Counted from the first letter of the stretch, positions 9,617 to 19,422 are shown. The stretch is DNA of 64,000 bases from Micromonospora sp. WMMD1102 (GCF_029626265.1 NZ_JARUBN010000001.1:7009001-7073000), one strand, 5' to 3'. Notes: generated from the letters alone by a model not told the origin. A program made the numbers and translations.

Positions 9617-9654
9617 TGAGGCCCTGACCAGCGAATCTGCTGGTCAGGGCCTCA
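9617..9654. terminator. Hairpin next to tRNA-Thr fragment
   Basis: TGAGGCCCTGACCAGC and GCTGGTCAGGGCCTCA form perfect 16-bp arms around a 6-nt loop. It is closely related to the hairpin downstream of the intact tRNA-Thr near 14 kb. It sits 5 bp from the tRNA-3'-end copy, so the hairpin plus tRNA end is duplicated as a unit. It may act as a terminator or be part of an attachment region. Confidence 0.65.
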
Positions 9655-9658
9655 CCTG

Positions 9659-9687
9659 GAGCCGCCTGACGGAATCGAACCGTCGAC
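9659..9687. repeat. att-like copy of the tRNA-Thr 3' end
   Basis: 29 bp identical to 14023-14051, which covers the T arm and acceptor 3' strand of the intact tRNA-Thr. Only the 3' part is present; the sequence beyond it does not fold as a tRNA. Tyrosine integrases typically leave exactly this arrangement, the intact tRNA at one end and its 3' portion at the distal end. The orientation is right for an element lying between 9.7 and 14.0 kb. Confidence 0.75.
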
Positions 9688-9889
9688 ATGTCACCGAACC
9701 AGGGAGCGCGCCGTGTCTGACCGATTACCCAACGCGGGATCGGGATTCGCGTTCGAGTGGGCGATCGGAACGTCGTCACCGAATCGCCGGCTATGGCTTG
9801 AGGCGGTGGGTGAGGGCGGTGTGGCGGCGGCCGGCGCCGACGGTGCGCACGGCGGCGGCGAGCGCCCGGCGGGAGCCGACGAGCACGCG

Positions 9890-10352
9890 TCGCCGTACTT
9901 CTTGTAGATTCGTACCGCGATCGAGGCGGACACTCCGACACCTTGGCGGAAGATCATCACTTCATTGATGGTTTTCTGCTCCGCCCACGCGGCGGTGATC
10001 TTCGCCGTGCGTTTCGGGCCCAGCCCCGGCACTTCCACCAGCCGACCCGGCTCGTCCTCGATGATCTGCAACGTGTCCAGGCCGAAATGCTCGACGATCC
10101 GCTCGGCGAACACCGGCCCGATGCCCTTGACCAGCCCGGAACCAAGGTAGCGGCGGATGCCCTGGATCGTGGCGGGGAGCACGGTGGTGTAGGAGACGAC
10201 CTCGAACTGGCGGCCGTATCCGAACCACGCCCGGTCGCCACTCGGGCGACGGTGTACCCGGTCTCTTCGTTGACGTACGTCAGCCGCTCCAGCACCGCCT
10301 CAACGACATGCGGAGACGGGCGAGAAGAGACAGTCGTGGGCACGCAGACCAT
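9890..10352 (-). pseudogene. recD2-like helicase fragment
   Basis: One frame carries [19 protein letters not shown], the N-terminal opening of RecD2-type SF1B helicases. After a deletion and frame change, a second frame carries [39 protein letters not shown] and [10 protein letters not shown], the helix-hairpin-helix region of the same family. The helicase motor domains (Walker A onward) are absent. The remnant ends beside the tRNA-Thr fragment, so it was probably truncated by integration or excision. Non-functional. Confidence 0.8.
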
Positions 10353-10410
10353 CGTGCCGTTGGTGGTGCTTGGATACCAATTCCCGGCGTATGGTCGACC
10401 TCGTCGAAAG

Positions 10411-13400
10411 TCAGTCGAGCAGACTGCGGACGTCAGCGGCGGTCAGTTCGGCGGAGGTAAACTCTCCGCCGTCGAGGACGCTGCTGAACAGCTCGGCCTT
10501 CCTGGCTTGAAGCGCCATGACCTTCTCCTCGATGGTGTCCTTGGCGACCAGGCGGTAGACCATGACCTTGCGGGTCTGACCGATGCGGTGAACACGGTCG
10601 ACCGCCTGAGCTTCGGTCGCCGGGTTCCACCACGGGTCCAGCAGGATGCAGTAGTCGGCCTCGGTCAGGTTCAGCCCGAAGCCGCCCGACTTGAGGCTGA
10701 CCAGGAAGGCCGGCGCCGTCCCGTTCTTGAAGTCGGCGATGACCTCCGCCCGCCGCCGTGTCTTGCCGTCGAGATAGCAGCAGGCGACGCCGGCCTCTTC
10801 GAGACGTTGCCGGGCGGTGGCCAGGAACCGGGTGAACTGGCTGAAGATGAGAACCCGGTGCCCCTCGGCGGCGAGATTGGTGACCTGGTCGCAGAGCGCG
10901 TCGAGTTTCGTCGACGCGATGGCGTGGTGTTTCGGGTCGACCAGGGTCAGGTCCAGGCTGGCCTGGCGCAGCAGGGTCAGCGACCGGAAGATTTCGAAGC
11001 GGTTCTTCTGCATGTCGCCGAGCAGGCCGAGGACTTTCTGCCGTTCCCGCTGCAGATAGGTCTGGTACATCCGGCGATGCTTGGGGTTCAGATCCAGTTC
11101 GATGACCTGTTCCTGCTTTGCCGGCAGCTCGGTGACCACCTCAGCCTTGCGGCGGCGCAGCATGAGCGGGCGGATCCGGCGACGTAGCTGCGCTAGCCGC
11201 GCCTCGTCGTGGTCCTTCTCGATCGGCCGGCGGTAGTAGTCGGTGAAACGGTCGAGCCGGGGCAGCAGGCCGGGCGCGGTGATGGAGAGCAGGGCCCAGA
11301 GCTCGGCCAGGTTGTTCTCCATCGGTGTGCCGGTGATCGCGAGCTTGAACGCGGCTGGCAACTGCTTCGCGCACCGGTACGTCTGCGACTGAGCGTTTTT
11401 GACGAACTGCGCCTCGTCGAGGATCAGTCCGGTCCACGGCAACGCCGCGTAGTCGTCGTACTCGAGCCGGAACAGGGTGTACGACGTGACCACGACGTGC
11501 GATCCGGTGACCACTTGTTCCAGCGCGCCGGCCCGACGCGCGCCGGTCTGAACGATGGGCGTGACGGTGAGATGCGGGGCGAAGCGCGCCGCCTCGTGCG
11601 CCCAGTTGCTGACGACACTGGCGGGGGCGACCACCAGGAACGGGGCCCCGGCGGGCGCCTGTTCGACGGCGTGGCAGATCAGGGCCAGCGCCTGCAGCGT
11701 CTTGCCCAGCCCCATGTCGTCGGCAAGCACCCCGCCGAGATCATGCCGGTGCAGGGTGGCGAGCCATCGGAAGCCTTCCAGCTGGTACGGCCGGAGGGTA
11801 GCGTCCAGCCCCACCGGGGGCGGGTCGGCGGGACCAGCCTTCGCATCGCTGAGCGCGCGCACGGACTCCTTCCAGACCGCCGCCTGACCGGTGACCTCGC
11901 CCAACTCGGACAACTCCTGCCACAGCCCCGCCTGAAAGCGTCCGACCCGCAGCACACCGGGCGGGGCGTCCTCCAACTCACGGGACTCCGCTATCAGGTC
12001 GCGCAGCTGCCGGAACTCTGGCTGCTCAAGCCGGAAGTAGCGACCGCTGGGTAGGATCATGAACTCCTGTTCGGCGGCGAGCGCAAGGAACAGCCCTTCG
12101 AAGCCGACCTCCTCACCATCGACGGTGACACGGACAGACAGGTCGAACCAGTCCTGTGCGCCGGCGCTGGCTTCGGTCGCGCCCGCAAACGAAACCACCG
12201 GGGCTTCCTGCGTCTCGACATACTCCGGAACGTCGTCATCCGTCTTGACGACCACGTCGACGCCGTCCAGCGCGCCAAGTCGGGGAAGCACGTCGCGTAC
12301 GAGCCGCAGCATCGCGTCGTCGGCGACGACAGCATGCTCCAGCAGCCGCCGTCCGGCCGGGAACGGCTCCGTCAGCCCGTACGCCGGGTCCGCCACCAGC
12401 GCCGTGACGCGTTGCAACGTCGCGGTCCGGTCGGGGTCGTCGTGCACACCGGCGTGCAGCGGCTCCACCTGGTTCTCCGAACCGACGACGGCCACCCACT
12501 CCCAGGACAACGACATACGGTGATCCGGTAGCGGCCGCACCGACAGCGTCAGCATCGCCTTCCCGAGCTCAGGCAGACCCACCGTCTCGTCGGCCGGCAC
12601 CACCGCGGCCTGACGGACGAGCCCCGGATAGTACTGCCGCAGGAAACGAGGCTCTTCGGCGGCCGGAACGACGATCTCTGGCGCAGCAAGCGCCTCGATG
12701 ACCCGCGAATGCAGGGGTCTCGCCAGGGGCGCGAGCCGCAGGGTACCCGGATCCGTCGAGGAACCCGGCCCCGTCGTACCCCACCAGGCAACGCCATGCG
12801 CCGGTCGCCCGACCACGATCAACTTCTCGGGATCGATCGTCCCCGCATCGTCGCTCAGGGCCGGACGGAGCCGCAGGCCCGCAGCGACTCGATCGGCCCG
12901 CACGGAAAATCGCACCGGCCCTGCCGAGACCTGAACCGGTGACGCCGCGCGGCCACTCTGCACCAGCGGCAGCCCCGCCTCCCGCGCCTCGGCCAGAACG
13001 TCCCACACCCGCCGGCTACGGAACTCATCCAGGTAGACGACGCGCTGACCCGAGCCGTAGTAGCGATAACCGTACGGGTCGCCCCCCTCGTCGTCCGCCA
13101 GCGCGAGCAACTCCGCCAAGAGATCCACATGATGCTGCGTGTGCGGTGAATCAGGGACGTTCCCAAAGCCGAGGGTCCCCCACGAGACACCGCTACGGAT
13201 CCAGCCCCTCTTGCCCGGCACTACTGGCCGGAGCCCGATCCGCCACTTCCCACGGCCGTCGCCGTCTTCGAGCTCGAACTGCAACGCCAGTTCCGGAGCA
13301 CCTGGCACGACGGCCGGGCTGTCAGCGCTGACCAGGCCAGTCAACGCCAACTCCCATGACGACGGCGGCTGCGGCTTAGACGCCTCGGAGGTGCAGGCGA

Positions 13401-13680
13401 TCAACGCCAAGGCAGCCGGATGCGCGCACACCGGAGCTGCCGAGCACGTGCACGCGCCCCTGACGCTCTTGAGCGCGCCGTCGACGCCGACGACGACCGA
13501 CACCGTCACCCAACCAGATCTCTCGCCTTGCACGGCGGCCCGCCCACGGCCGGAACGCGGGTCCCAGCTCACCTCGGCCAGCGCGCCGCTCGCCACGAGT
13601 GAACGAGCCTGCACGAACGATCTGACCCCAACGGCCTCACATACCGCCGCCTCATCAGCCGTCAGCACCAGCCGCCCCAC
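10411..13680 (-). CDS. SNF2-family helicase with SWIM zinc finger
   Basis: 1089 aa. GTG 13680 was chosen because CGGAGG lies 6 nt upstream; longer in-frame starts have no such site. The N-terminal region contains a SWIM-type finger ([11 protein letters not shown]). The C-terminal half is a complete SF2 SNF2 motor: [14 protein letters not shown] (motif I), [10 protein letters not shown] (II), [14 protein letters not shown] (III), [11 protein letters not shown] (IV) and [32 protein letters not shown] (V-VI). It probably remodels or translocates on nucleic acid; related proteins are linked to DNA repair and phage defence, but its role here is unproven. It is the only intact gene in the tRNA-bounded segment. 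Confidence 0.92.
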   Translation of the reverse strand: MGRLVLTADEAAVCEAVGVRSFVQARSLVASGALAEVSWDPRSGRGRAAVQGERSGWVTVSVVVGVDGALKSVRGACTCSAAPVCAHPAALALIACTSEASKPQPPSSWELALTGLVSADSPAVVPGAPELALQFELEDGDGRGKWRIGLRPVVPGKRGWIRSGVSWGTLGFGNVPDSPHTQHHVDLLAELLALADDEGGDPYGYRYYGSGQRVVYLDEFRSRRVWDVLAEAREAGLPLVQSGRAASPVQVSAGPVRFSVRADRVAAGLRLRPALSDDAGTIDPEKLIVVGRPAHGVAWWGTTGPGSSTDPGTLRLAPLARPLHSRVIEALAAPEIVVPAAEEPRFLRQYYPGLVRQAAVVPADETVGLPELGKAMLTLSVRPLPDHRMSLSWEWVAVVGSENQVEPLHAGVHDDPDRTATLQRVTALVADPAYGLTEPFPAGRRLLEHAVVADDAMLRLVRDVLPRLGALDGVDVVVKTDDDVPEYVETQEAPVVSFAGATEASAGAQDWFDLSVRVTVDGEEVGFEGLFLALAAEQEFMILPSGRYFRLEQPEFRQLRDLIAESRELEDAPPGVLRVGRFQAGLWQELSELGEVTGQAAVWKESVRALSDAKAGPADPPPVGLDATLRPYQLEGFRWLATLHRHDLGGVLADDMGLGKTLQALALICHAVEQAPAGAPFLVVAPASVVSNWAHEAARFAPHLTVTPIVQTGARRAGALEQVVTGSHVVVTSYTLFRLEYDDYAALPWTGLILDEAQFVKNAQSQTYRCAKQLPAAFKLAITGTPMENNLAELWALLSITAPGLLPRLDRFTDYYRRPIEKDHDEARLAQLRRRIRPLMLRRRKAEVVTELPAKQEQVIELDLNPKHRRMYQTYLQRERQKVLGLLGDMQKNRFEIFRSLTLLRQASLDLTLVDPKHHAIASTKLDALCDQVTNLAAEGHRVLIFSQFTRFLATARQRLEEAGVACCYLDGKTRRRAEVIADFKNGTAPAFLVSLKSGGFGLNLTEADYCILLDPWWNPATEAQAVDRVHRIGQTRKVMVYRLVAKDTIEEKVMALQARKAELFSSVLDGGEFTSAELTAADVRSLLD

Positions 13681-13981
13681 AAGGAACCTCCGCCAGATCT
13701 GTGATCGGACATCAACGCTACCGAGCGAACAGGCGCCGCCGATCCAGGCGTCACCCATCCGAGATGCTGGGACCACAGTCCGGTCCCGGCTGGGGGGAAC
13801 TCTGGTCCGGCTGGACGACGTGACCAATGGCCTACCCGCAACTGCGTCCGCACCTCACGCCTCGTCCGCGGTGCATCGTCACCGCCGGCCACCCACGCTC
13901 GCACGACGTCCCGATCTGACTCCACTCAGCCGACAACAGGGGCGTTTTCGGTGGCCGACTCAAATTTTCATCGATGAAACC
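13681..13981. other. Non-coding stretch between helicase and tRNA region
   Basis: About 300 bp upstream of the helicase start. No gene was found. The right end (13940-13981) weakly resembles 9580-9616 on the other side of the island, so the att-associated duplication extends past the hairpin. Confidence 0.4.
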
Positions 13982-14017
13982 GATGCCCTGACCAGCAGAT
14001 CCGCTGGTCAGGGCATC
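13982..14017 (-). terminator. Hairpin downstream of tRNA-Thr
   Basis: Perfect 15-bp arms GATGCCCTGACCAGC and GCTGGTCAGGGCATC around AGATCC. It lies 6 bp past the 3' end of the leftward tRNA, where a tRNA terminator is expected. Its relative is at 9617-9654. Confidence 0.7.
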
Positions 14018-14023
14018 AGCTTG

Positions 14024-14097
14024 AGCCGCCTGACGGAATCGAACCGTCGACCTACGCATTACGAGTGCGTCGCTCTGACCGACTGAGCTAAGGCGGC
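14024..14097 (-). tRNA. tRNA-Thr (anticodon CGT)
   Basis: Reading leftward, GCCGCCT pairs with AGGCGGC to form the acceptor stem, with discriminator T. D arm TTAGCTCAGTCGGTCAGAGC and T arm GACGGTTCGATTCCGTC fit the consensus. The anticodon loop is CTCGTAA with anticodon at 14061-14063. CCA is not encoded. The gene is intact at the right border of the att-flanked segment. Confidence 0.95.
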
Positions 14098-14325
14098 AAC
14101 GCCGGCAAGTGTACGACACCGGGCGCCGACCCGGCTCAGGGGTTTCCCGACGGCCAGCCCCCGGAAGATCATTCGGTACCCCCGTCCGGTACCGCCCCGG
14201 TGCGGTCCGCCAGCGGCGTTCAGCGGCCTCCATCGGCGGTCAGCGGCCTCCATCGGCATCCGGGCGGCCGGAACGGTCGGCAGGCGGACAGTGGTCCGTC
14301 AGGGTGCCCCAGTAGGCTGCCATCG

Positions 14326-16050
14326 ATGAGCGATCACCAGGCTCCGCCGGTCCCGGCGCAGCCGGCGGCCCCTCCCCGCCCCGGCAGCCTCGATCCGCGC
14401 GAACTCGGCTTCACCCCGCAGCGCCCGGTGCCCTGGCTGGCGCCGCTGCTGCTGATCAGCACCGGGTTGCGTACCCTACTGGCGCTGCTCTTCGGGGCAT
14501 ACCTCGACAAACGGGAGTTGCAGAACTCGCTGCCCGGCACCGTCAGCCGGCAGGTCGGCCCGGACGGCGACCTCTGGCTCGACTTCGTGGCCGACCTCGG
14601 GGACGGGTTCAACGCCACCTACTCGGTCGCCTACCTGCTCAGCCGGCGGGAGTTGGAGGCCGACGGGCACCGGCTGCCGCGCGGCCGGATGCTGCTGATG
14701 GGCGGTGACCAGGTCTATCCGACCGCCAGCGGCGAGGCGTACGAGAACAGGTGCAAGGGCCCCTACCAGGCCGCCCTGCCGCTGCCGCCGGCCGACGGCC
14801 CGCCCCCGGCGCTCTACGCCGTCCCCGGCAACCACGACTGGTACGACGGCCTCACCGCCTTCCTCCGGCTCTTCGTCCGCTCCCGGGACGACAACGTCGG
14901 CGGCTGGCGTACCCCGCAGAGCCGCTCCTACTTCGCCGTCGAGCTGCCGGCCGACTGGTGGCTGTTCGGGCTCGACGGCCAGTCCGGGGCGTACCTCGAC
15001 GACCCGCAACTGCGCTACTTCGAGGAGGCGGCGCAGCAGCTCACCGCCGAGTCGCGGGTGATCATCGCTGTGCCGGAGCCGTCCTGGGTCAAGGCCGTCG
15101 ACAAGCCCCACGAGTACGACACGATCGACTATTTCATCCGTACCATCGTCGCGCCGACCGGCGCCCAGGTCCGGCTGCTGCTCTCCGGCGACCTGCACCA
15201 CTACGCCCGTTACAGCGGCCCCGACCGCGACCTGGTCACCTGCGGCGGCGGGGGCGCCTACCTCTACCCCACCCACAAGCTGCCGGACCGGATCGAGGTG
15301 CCGCCGAAGGACACCCTGGTCCGCCGGGCCAGCACCAGCCAGGCGTACGAGTTGGCCGCCCGCTATCCGGACGCGGCCAGCTCCCGGCGGTACGGCTGGG
15401 GGATCTTCGGCCGGCTGCCGCTGCGCAACCCGGGCTTCTCCACCCTGCTCGGCGGGCTGCACATCCTGCTGATGCTGGCGATGGCCGGCGTGGTCGCCCC
15501 GCGCTCCGAGGCGACGGCGCAGCGGCTGTTCAGCATCCCGCTGGTCGTCATGCTGCTCGTCACGGTGCTCGGTGCGGTCTTCTTCGCCAAGCCGCCGAGC
15601 GCCACCGGCAAACGGCACGCCCGGCACTGGATCCTCGGGCTCTGCCACGGCTTCGCGCACGTCGGGCTCGCCGCCGCCGGCACCTGGCTCTGGCTCCAGC
15701 TCTTCTTCCACGCCTGGCCGTGGCCGATGTCGGTGGTCGCGGCGGCGGTGGTCTACGGGCCGATCGCCGGCCTGGTGGCCAGCCAGCTCACCGCACTCTA
15801 TCTGCTGGTCGCCGGCTCGTTCGGGGTGAACCTCAACGAACTCTTCGCCGGCCAGGGCATCGAGGACGCGAAGTGCTTCCTCCGGCTGCACATCGCCGCC
15901 GACGGCACCCTCACCGGCTATCCGGTCGCGGTGGACAAAATCTGCCGGCGCTGGCGGGCCGACCCGGGCGGCGCCCCGGACGACTCCTGGCTGGCACCGG
16001 ACCAGCCGCTGACATACCGGCTCGCCGAAGCCCCGTTCACGCTCCGCTGA
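14326..16050 (+). CDS. Membrane-associated metallophosphoesterase
   Basis: 574 aa from ATG (MSDHQAPPVP). A Pro-rich N-terminus is followed by one hydrophobic helix near residues 35-60. The calcineurin-type phosphoesterase domain follows, with motifs DLGDGFN, LMGGDQVYP, VPGNHDWYDG and LLLSGDLHHYARY supplying the metal ligands. The C-terminal third has four or five membrane helices (LLGGLHILLMLAMAGVV, LVVMLLVTVLGAVFF and others). Substrate is unknown; the family includes nucleases and phosphatases. The gene is alone and lies upstream, convergent with the DUF397 gene. Confidence 0.88.
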   Translation: MSDHQAPPVPAQPAAPPRPGSLDPRELGFTPQRPVPWLAPLLLISTGLRTLLALLFGAYLDKRELQNSLPGTVSRQVGPDGDLWLDFVADLGDGFNATYSVAYLLSRRELEADGHRLPRGRMLLMGGDQVYPTASGEAYENRCKGPYQAALPLPPADGPPPALYAVPGNHDWYDGLTAFLRLFVRSRDDNVGGWRTPQSRSYFAVELPADWWLFGLDGQSGAYLDDPQLRYFEEAAQQLTAESRVIIAVPEPSWVKAVDKPHEYDTIDYFIRTIVAPTGAQVRLLLSGDLHHYARYSGPDRDLVTCGGGGAYLYPTHKLPDRIEVPPKDTLVRRASTSQAYELAARYPDAASSRRYGWGIFGRLPLRNPGFSTLLGGLHILLMLAMAGVVAPRSEATAQRLFSIPLVVMLLVTVLGAVFFAKPPSATGKRHARHWILGLCHGFAHVGLAAAGTWLWLQLFFHAWPWPMSVVAAAVVYGPIAGLVASQLTALYLLVAGSFGVNLNELFAGQGIEDAKCFLRLHIAADGTLTGYPVAVDKICRRWRADPGGAPDDSWLAPDQPLTYRLAEAPFTLR

Positions 16051-16100
16051 ACCGGCTGCTCGGCAGCCGGTCGGCCGGTCAGCCGGGGTCAGCCGGCGGT

Positions 16101-16292
16101 TCAGCCCGCAGACTTCGCCAGACTGACGAAACCGCGCCACTGCCCGGGACCGAAGGTCAGCACCGGCCCGGCCGGGTCCTTGCTGTCCCGCACCAGTACG
16201 CGCCCCGGAAGGTTGTCGGCCACCTCGACACAGGCGCCACCGTTCGACCCGCTACGACTGGACTTCCGCCAGGTCGGTTCAGTTGTACTCAT
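16101..16292 (-). CDS. DUF397 protein (partner of XRE regulator)
   Basis: 63 aa starting MSTTEPTWRKSSRSGSNGGA, with CVEVAD and VRDSKDP, the hallmarks of DUF397. These small proteins pair with XRE-DUF5753 regulators in actinomycetes and may act as antitoxin-like partners or anti-regulators. Its start overlaps the end of the upstream XRE gene by 14 bp, so they are co-expressed. Length is normal for the family. Confidence 0.93.
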   Translation of the reverse strand: MSTTEPTWRKSSRSGSNGGACVEVADNLPGRVLVRDSKDPAGPVLTFGPGQWRGFVSLAKSAG

Positions 16293-17061
16293 CGATAATC
16301 CTCAGGATCAGGTCTCGGGACTGGTCACACGGCAGCGCCAGCGCACTCAAACTCTCCCACGTCCGGTCGAGTTCGCCTACCTCCTCGGTGTCCGCGACAG
16401 TCCGCCCGCGTAACTGGTCGTCCAAGTAGGCGAGGCGGGGACTTCCAGACCCGGGCAGGCTCGCGATGACGAAGGCGCCGGTCAGGCCGGCGTGCAGGCC
16501 GGCCGACAACGGCAGCACCCGGATGTGCACGTTCGGCCGGTGGCCGACGTCGACCAGGTGCTCCAGTTGCTCCTTCATCAGCGCCCCGTCGCCGAACCGC
16601 AGGGCCGCCTCGCCGATGATCGCCACAAGCGTCGGCGGATCGTCGCGGTCCAGCGCCGCCGTCTGCCGGGCCATCCGCGCCGCGGTCAGCTCGTCGAGCT
16701 TGTCCCGCCGGTGCGGCCCGGCGGCGAGGATCACCCGGGCGTACGCCTCGGTCTGCAACAGTCCGGGGATCAGGGAGTGCTCGAACCAGCGGAGCAGGGT
16801 TGCCTGCTGCTCGTTGTCGGTCCACGGCCGCAGCCACGGAGCCACCCCGTCGACCCGGGCCTTGGCAGACATTTCCTGGATCTCGGTGCCGGTCTCGAAG
16901 AGCGCGTCCAGGGCCATCGCCGTGTCCGGCATGGGCACCATGCGACCGGTCTCGAACGCCCCGATGGACGAAGCCGAGACACTGACGGCCGCACCCGCCT
17001 GATCTTGCGTCAGCCCTTTCCGGTTGCGCTCCCGACGGATTGTCTTCCGAAGATCGTCCAT
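16279..17061 (-). CDS. XRE-family regulator with DUF5753 domain
   Basis: 260 aa. An N-terminal Cro/C1 helix-turn-helix (LTQDQAGAAVSVSASSIG) is followed from about residue 75 by a DUF5753 domain starting with WFEHSLIPGLLQTEAYAR and ending near GRTVADTEEV. These are the developmental and antibiotic-linked regulators of the WhiJ/BldB-associated type. It forms an overlapping pair with the DUF397 gene downstream. Divergent on the right from two small genes that commonly accompany such pairs. Confidence 0.93.
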   Translation of the reverse strand: MDDLRKTIRRERNRKGLTQDQAGAAVSVSASSIGAFETGRMVPMPDTAMALDALFETGTEIQEMSAKARVDGVAPWLRPWTDNEQQATLLRWFEHSLIPGLLQTEAYARVILAAGPHRRDKLDELTAARMARQTAALDRDDPPTLVAIIGEAALRFGDGALMKEQLEHLVDVGHRPNVHIRVLPLSAGLHAGLTGAFVIASLPGSGSPRLAYLDDQLRGRTVADTEEVGELDRTWESLSALALPCDQSRDLILRIIDEYN

Positions 17062-17214
17062 TCCGATTACTCCACAGCTACGGCCTACTGGGGTTCGCCA
17101 CTCATCTCTCGCCCACCACTACCACCAGGCATCTTCCGGCATCCGGCGCCGGGAGTACAGAGTGGACGACAGGCAGAAATGGTGATTCCGCGAAAGCCCG
17201 AGAGGTGATCAGAA

Positions 17215-17532
17215 ATGCGACCGGTAAAGCGAAGGCGACACCGACGGGACTGGCGGCGGCTTTGGCTGTACTGCCGATGCGGCCACCGTTGGCGCTGCCC
17301 GGAAACACTCACCCGCACACGAGTCCCGGGGCCGTGGCCGCCGTACCTCCGAGAGCCCGTCGCCCCGCCCTCACCGGCCGTTGCGCGGAGCCGGGCCACG
17401 AACGACCCGTTCTGGAACTCGCCGTCCGGCAGGCACCAGATCGGCCGGGTCGGCGCGCTGACCCCCGCCCAGACCCACCGGGCCCGCTACGGGGAACGGC
17501 GGTCCCAGGTTCAACGAGCCGGTCGGACGTAG
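17215..17532 (+). CDS. Small basic protein with CRCG motif, function unknown
   Basis: 105 aa starting MRPVKRRRHRRDWRRLWLYC. The first third is very basic and has YCRCGHRWRC, a possible metal-binding CxC...C cluster. The C-terminal half is of low complexity. Similar small genes often stand beside XRE-DUF397 pairs in Micromonosporaceae. The stop is only 2 nt before the next start. No function can be assigned. Confidence 0.65.
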   Translation: MRPVKRRRHRRDWRRLWLYCRCGHRWRCPETLTRTRVPGPWPPYLREPVAPPSPAVARSRATNDPFWNSPSGRHQIGRVGALTPAQTHRARYGERRSQVQRAGRT

Positions 17533-17534
17533 CC

Positions 17535-17822
17535 GTGATCGGGCCGCAGGAGCGCTGGTACCGGCACATGCGCCGGCTCGCCCAGCGCCGCCACCCGGCC
17601 GGCCGGCACAACCCGGCGCCGACGTACCGCTGCCTGACCTGCGACGACCCCTGGCCCTGCGCCCCAGCCCGGCTCGCCCTGCTGATCGGCTTCAAAGGCA
17701 ACCGGGTGGGCCTGATGATGTACCTCGGCGCGCACCTCACCCGCGCCATGCAGGCGATGCCCGACACACACCCCGCGCTGATCGCCGGCCAGATCCTCTA
17801 CTGGGTCCCCCGGCGCCGCTGA
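17535..17822 (+). CDS. Small protein with CxxC...C motif, function unknown
   Basis: 95 aa from a GTG that begins 2 nt after the previous stop, so the longer upstream reading was rejected. It contains YRCLTCDDPWPC, a cysteine motif common in a family of small actinomycete proteins next to XRE/DUF397 regulators. It has an amphipathic C-terminal helix (LMMYLGAHLTRAMQAM). Likely a two-gene unit with the preceding small gene. Function unknown. Confidence 0.7.
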   Translation: MIGPQERWYRHMRRLAQRRHPAGRHNPAPTYRCLTCDDPWPCAPARLALLIGFKGNRVGLMMYLGAHLTRAMQAMPDTHPALIAGQILYWVPRRR

Positions 17823-17911
17823 CGACCTATCTCCTCATCACCCACCCAGCCCCGGCACGCCGGTCCAGCCGTGTCGGGGCGGCGGAAACCGTTGCAGCGG
17901 TGACCGCCCGC

Positions 17912-17944
17912 GTGACCCCCGGCCTTCCCCCCGCCGGGGGTCAC
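17912..17944. terminator. Bidirectional hairpin
   Basis: GTGACCCCCGGC and GCCGGGGGTCAC are perfect 12-bp arms with a 9-nt loop. It lies between convergent genes (17535-17822 rightward and the PSP1 gene leftward) and probably ends both. Confidence 0.7.
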
Positions 17945-17957
17945 CGCGGCTGCGGCA

Positions 17958-18812
17958 CTATTCCGTGGCGGTCGCGGGACGCGAGTCGTAGGCCCGGCGG
18001 GGTCCGCAGACGTCGGCCAGGGCACATCGGTTGACGGAGCCGTCGGAGAGCTGCCGGACCGTCACCGTCTCGCTCGGGGGATGCCGGGAGACGACCTTCG
18101 CCGTGCCGTCCGGCGTCTCGACCCGCTGACCAGGGCTCGGGTAGTTGCTGCTTTCGGCGTACAGCGGATGCTCGTACTTCAGGCAGCACATCAGCCGGCC
18201 GCAGGCGCCGGAGATGCGCAGCGGGTTGAGCGGCAGCTCCTGGTCCTTGGCCATCCGGATGGTCACCGGCTCGAAGTCGGTGAGGAAGGTGGCGCAGCAG
18301 AGGTCCCGCCCGCAGGAGCCGATGCCGCCCTGCACCCGGGCCGAGTCCCGGGCGGAGAGCTGGCGCAGCTCGACCCGGCAGTGCAGGGTGGCGCCCAGGT
18401 CGCGGACCAGGGACCGGAAGTCGACCCGGTGCGGCGCGGTGAAGTAGATCGTGGTCCGAGAGCCGTTCGAGCCACCGTTCGCCGCCGGCTCGACGACGTG
18501 GTCCACCGCGACCACCTTCATCGGCAGCTTGTGCTCCCGGATCAGCCGCTTCGCGGCCACCTTCGCCTCGGCCTTGCGCCTGCGAAGCATCTCGTCACGC
18601 CGCAGGTCGTCCTCGGCGGCCAGCCCGGCCAGCCGGGGAAAGCCGCTGGTGTCCTCGGACACCCACTGCGGAGCCCAGACGCACTCGGCCACCTCTGTCC
18701 CCTCGTCGGTGGGGACCAGCACCCGGTCACCGACCGCCGGCCGCAGCTCGCCCGGGTCGAGGTAGTAGAGGCGGCCGTACCGGTTGAAACTGACCGCGCA
18801 CAGCATCCCCAT
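17958..18812 (-). CDS. PSP1-domain protein (YaaT-like)
   Basis: 284 aa from ATG (MGMLCAVSFNRYG; a second ATG lies two codons later). The PSP1 C-terminal domain is complete: VDFRSLVRDLGATLHCRVEL, GSCGRDLCCATFL and SGACGRLMCCLKYE, the four-Cys pattern of the family. YaaT-type proteins affect RNA turnover or sporulation phosphorelay in Bacillus; in actinomycetes the gene usually follows the DNA polymerase delta' gene. Here the two are separated by a 5.6 kb insertion. Probably cytoplasmic. Confidence 0.92.
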   Translation of the reverse strand: MGMLCAVSFNRYGRLYYLDPGELRPAVGDRVLVPTDEGTEVAECVWAPQWVSEDTSGFPRLAGLAAEDDLRRDEMLRRRKAEAKVAAKRLIREHKLPMKVVAVDHVVEPAANGGSNGSRTTIYFTAPHRVDFRSLVRDLGATLHCRVELRQLSARDSARVQGGIGSCGRDLCCATFLTDFEPVTIRMAKDQELPLNPLRISGACGRLMCCLKYEHPLYAESSNYPSPGQRVETPDGTAKVVSRHPPSETVTVRQLSDGSVNRCALADVCGPRRAYDSRPATATE

Positions 18813-19071
18813 GCCGCCCACCCTACGACGGATCCGACGCCCCGCGAACCTGGTGGCCACCTCCCGTCCTCCGGGACAGCGACCTGTTGGCCGGCTACTC
18901 GACACCCTCGTCACCGCGCAGCTACGCGCCGAACGCGCGATCCGCGTCGTCGGCGCGGACATGTTCCACCTGAGCGACGCGAACGGGCGACGCGAAGTCG
19001 CCCTGCTGATCGAGCGAGGGACGGCCGGGTGATCGAGATCGAGGCGACCGCCTGTCGGCCCGGCCAGCGGA
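18813..19071. other. Short non-coding stretch with decayed coding-like sequence
   Basis: A rightward frame ends at 19032 and contains RAERAIRVVGADMFHLSDA, which looks gene-like, but has no start of its own outside the PSP1 gene. It may be the tail of a degraded gene at the edge of the insertion. No confident gene. Confidence 0.35.
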
Positions 19072-19422
19072 CTATCCGCTGACGACGTCCTCGATCGTGG
19101 TGGCGGTGACGGCGCGGCGCAGCCAGATGTCGAGTTGAGCAAGGTCCGTGCACCCGAGAATCCGCTCGTGGACGGCGTCCGGGACGGGCACGCCCCGGAT
19201 CTCCAGGACGGCCAGCACCGCGCGCGCCTCGCCCCGCGCCTCGCCCCGCGCCTCGCCCCGCGCCTCGACCTCGCGCAGCAGCTCGCTACGGAACTCGGAA
19301 CCGACGGTGGTGCTCATGTAAGCCTCCCAGCGTGCACGGGGCGCCTTAGGCAGCCCTGCCAGGACAATGTCATAGCACGAGATCACCCGCGTCGAGCCGA
19401 CCGCTCGCAGCGCATCCGCCAG
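19068..19422. repeat. Direct repeat copy A (about 355 bp)
   Basis: By eye close to 85-90% identical to 20711-21077, in the same orientation. The 12-bp length difference equals one GEAR unit. The two copies flank the gene at 19480-20652. Confidence 0.8.

Noticed and set aside
9659..9733. Second tRNA gene
   Set aside because: Only the T-arm and acceptor 3' strand match. No anticodon or D arm follow, so it is an att-like fragment.
18784..19032. 82-aa rightward small gene
   Set aside because: Its start lies in the PSP1 gene on the other strand, with no ribosome-binding site; only the last 40 residues look protein-like.
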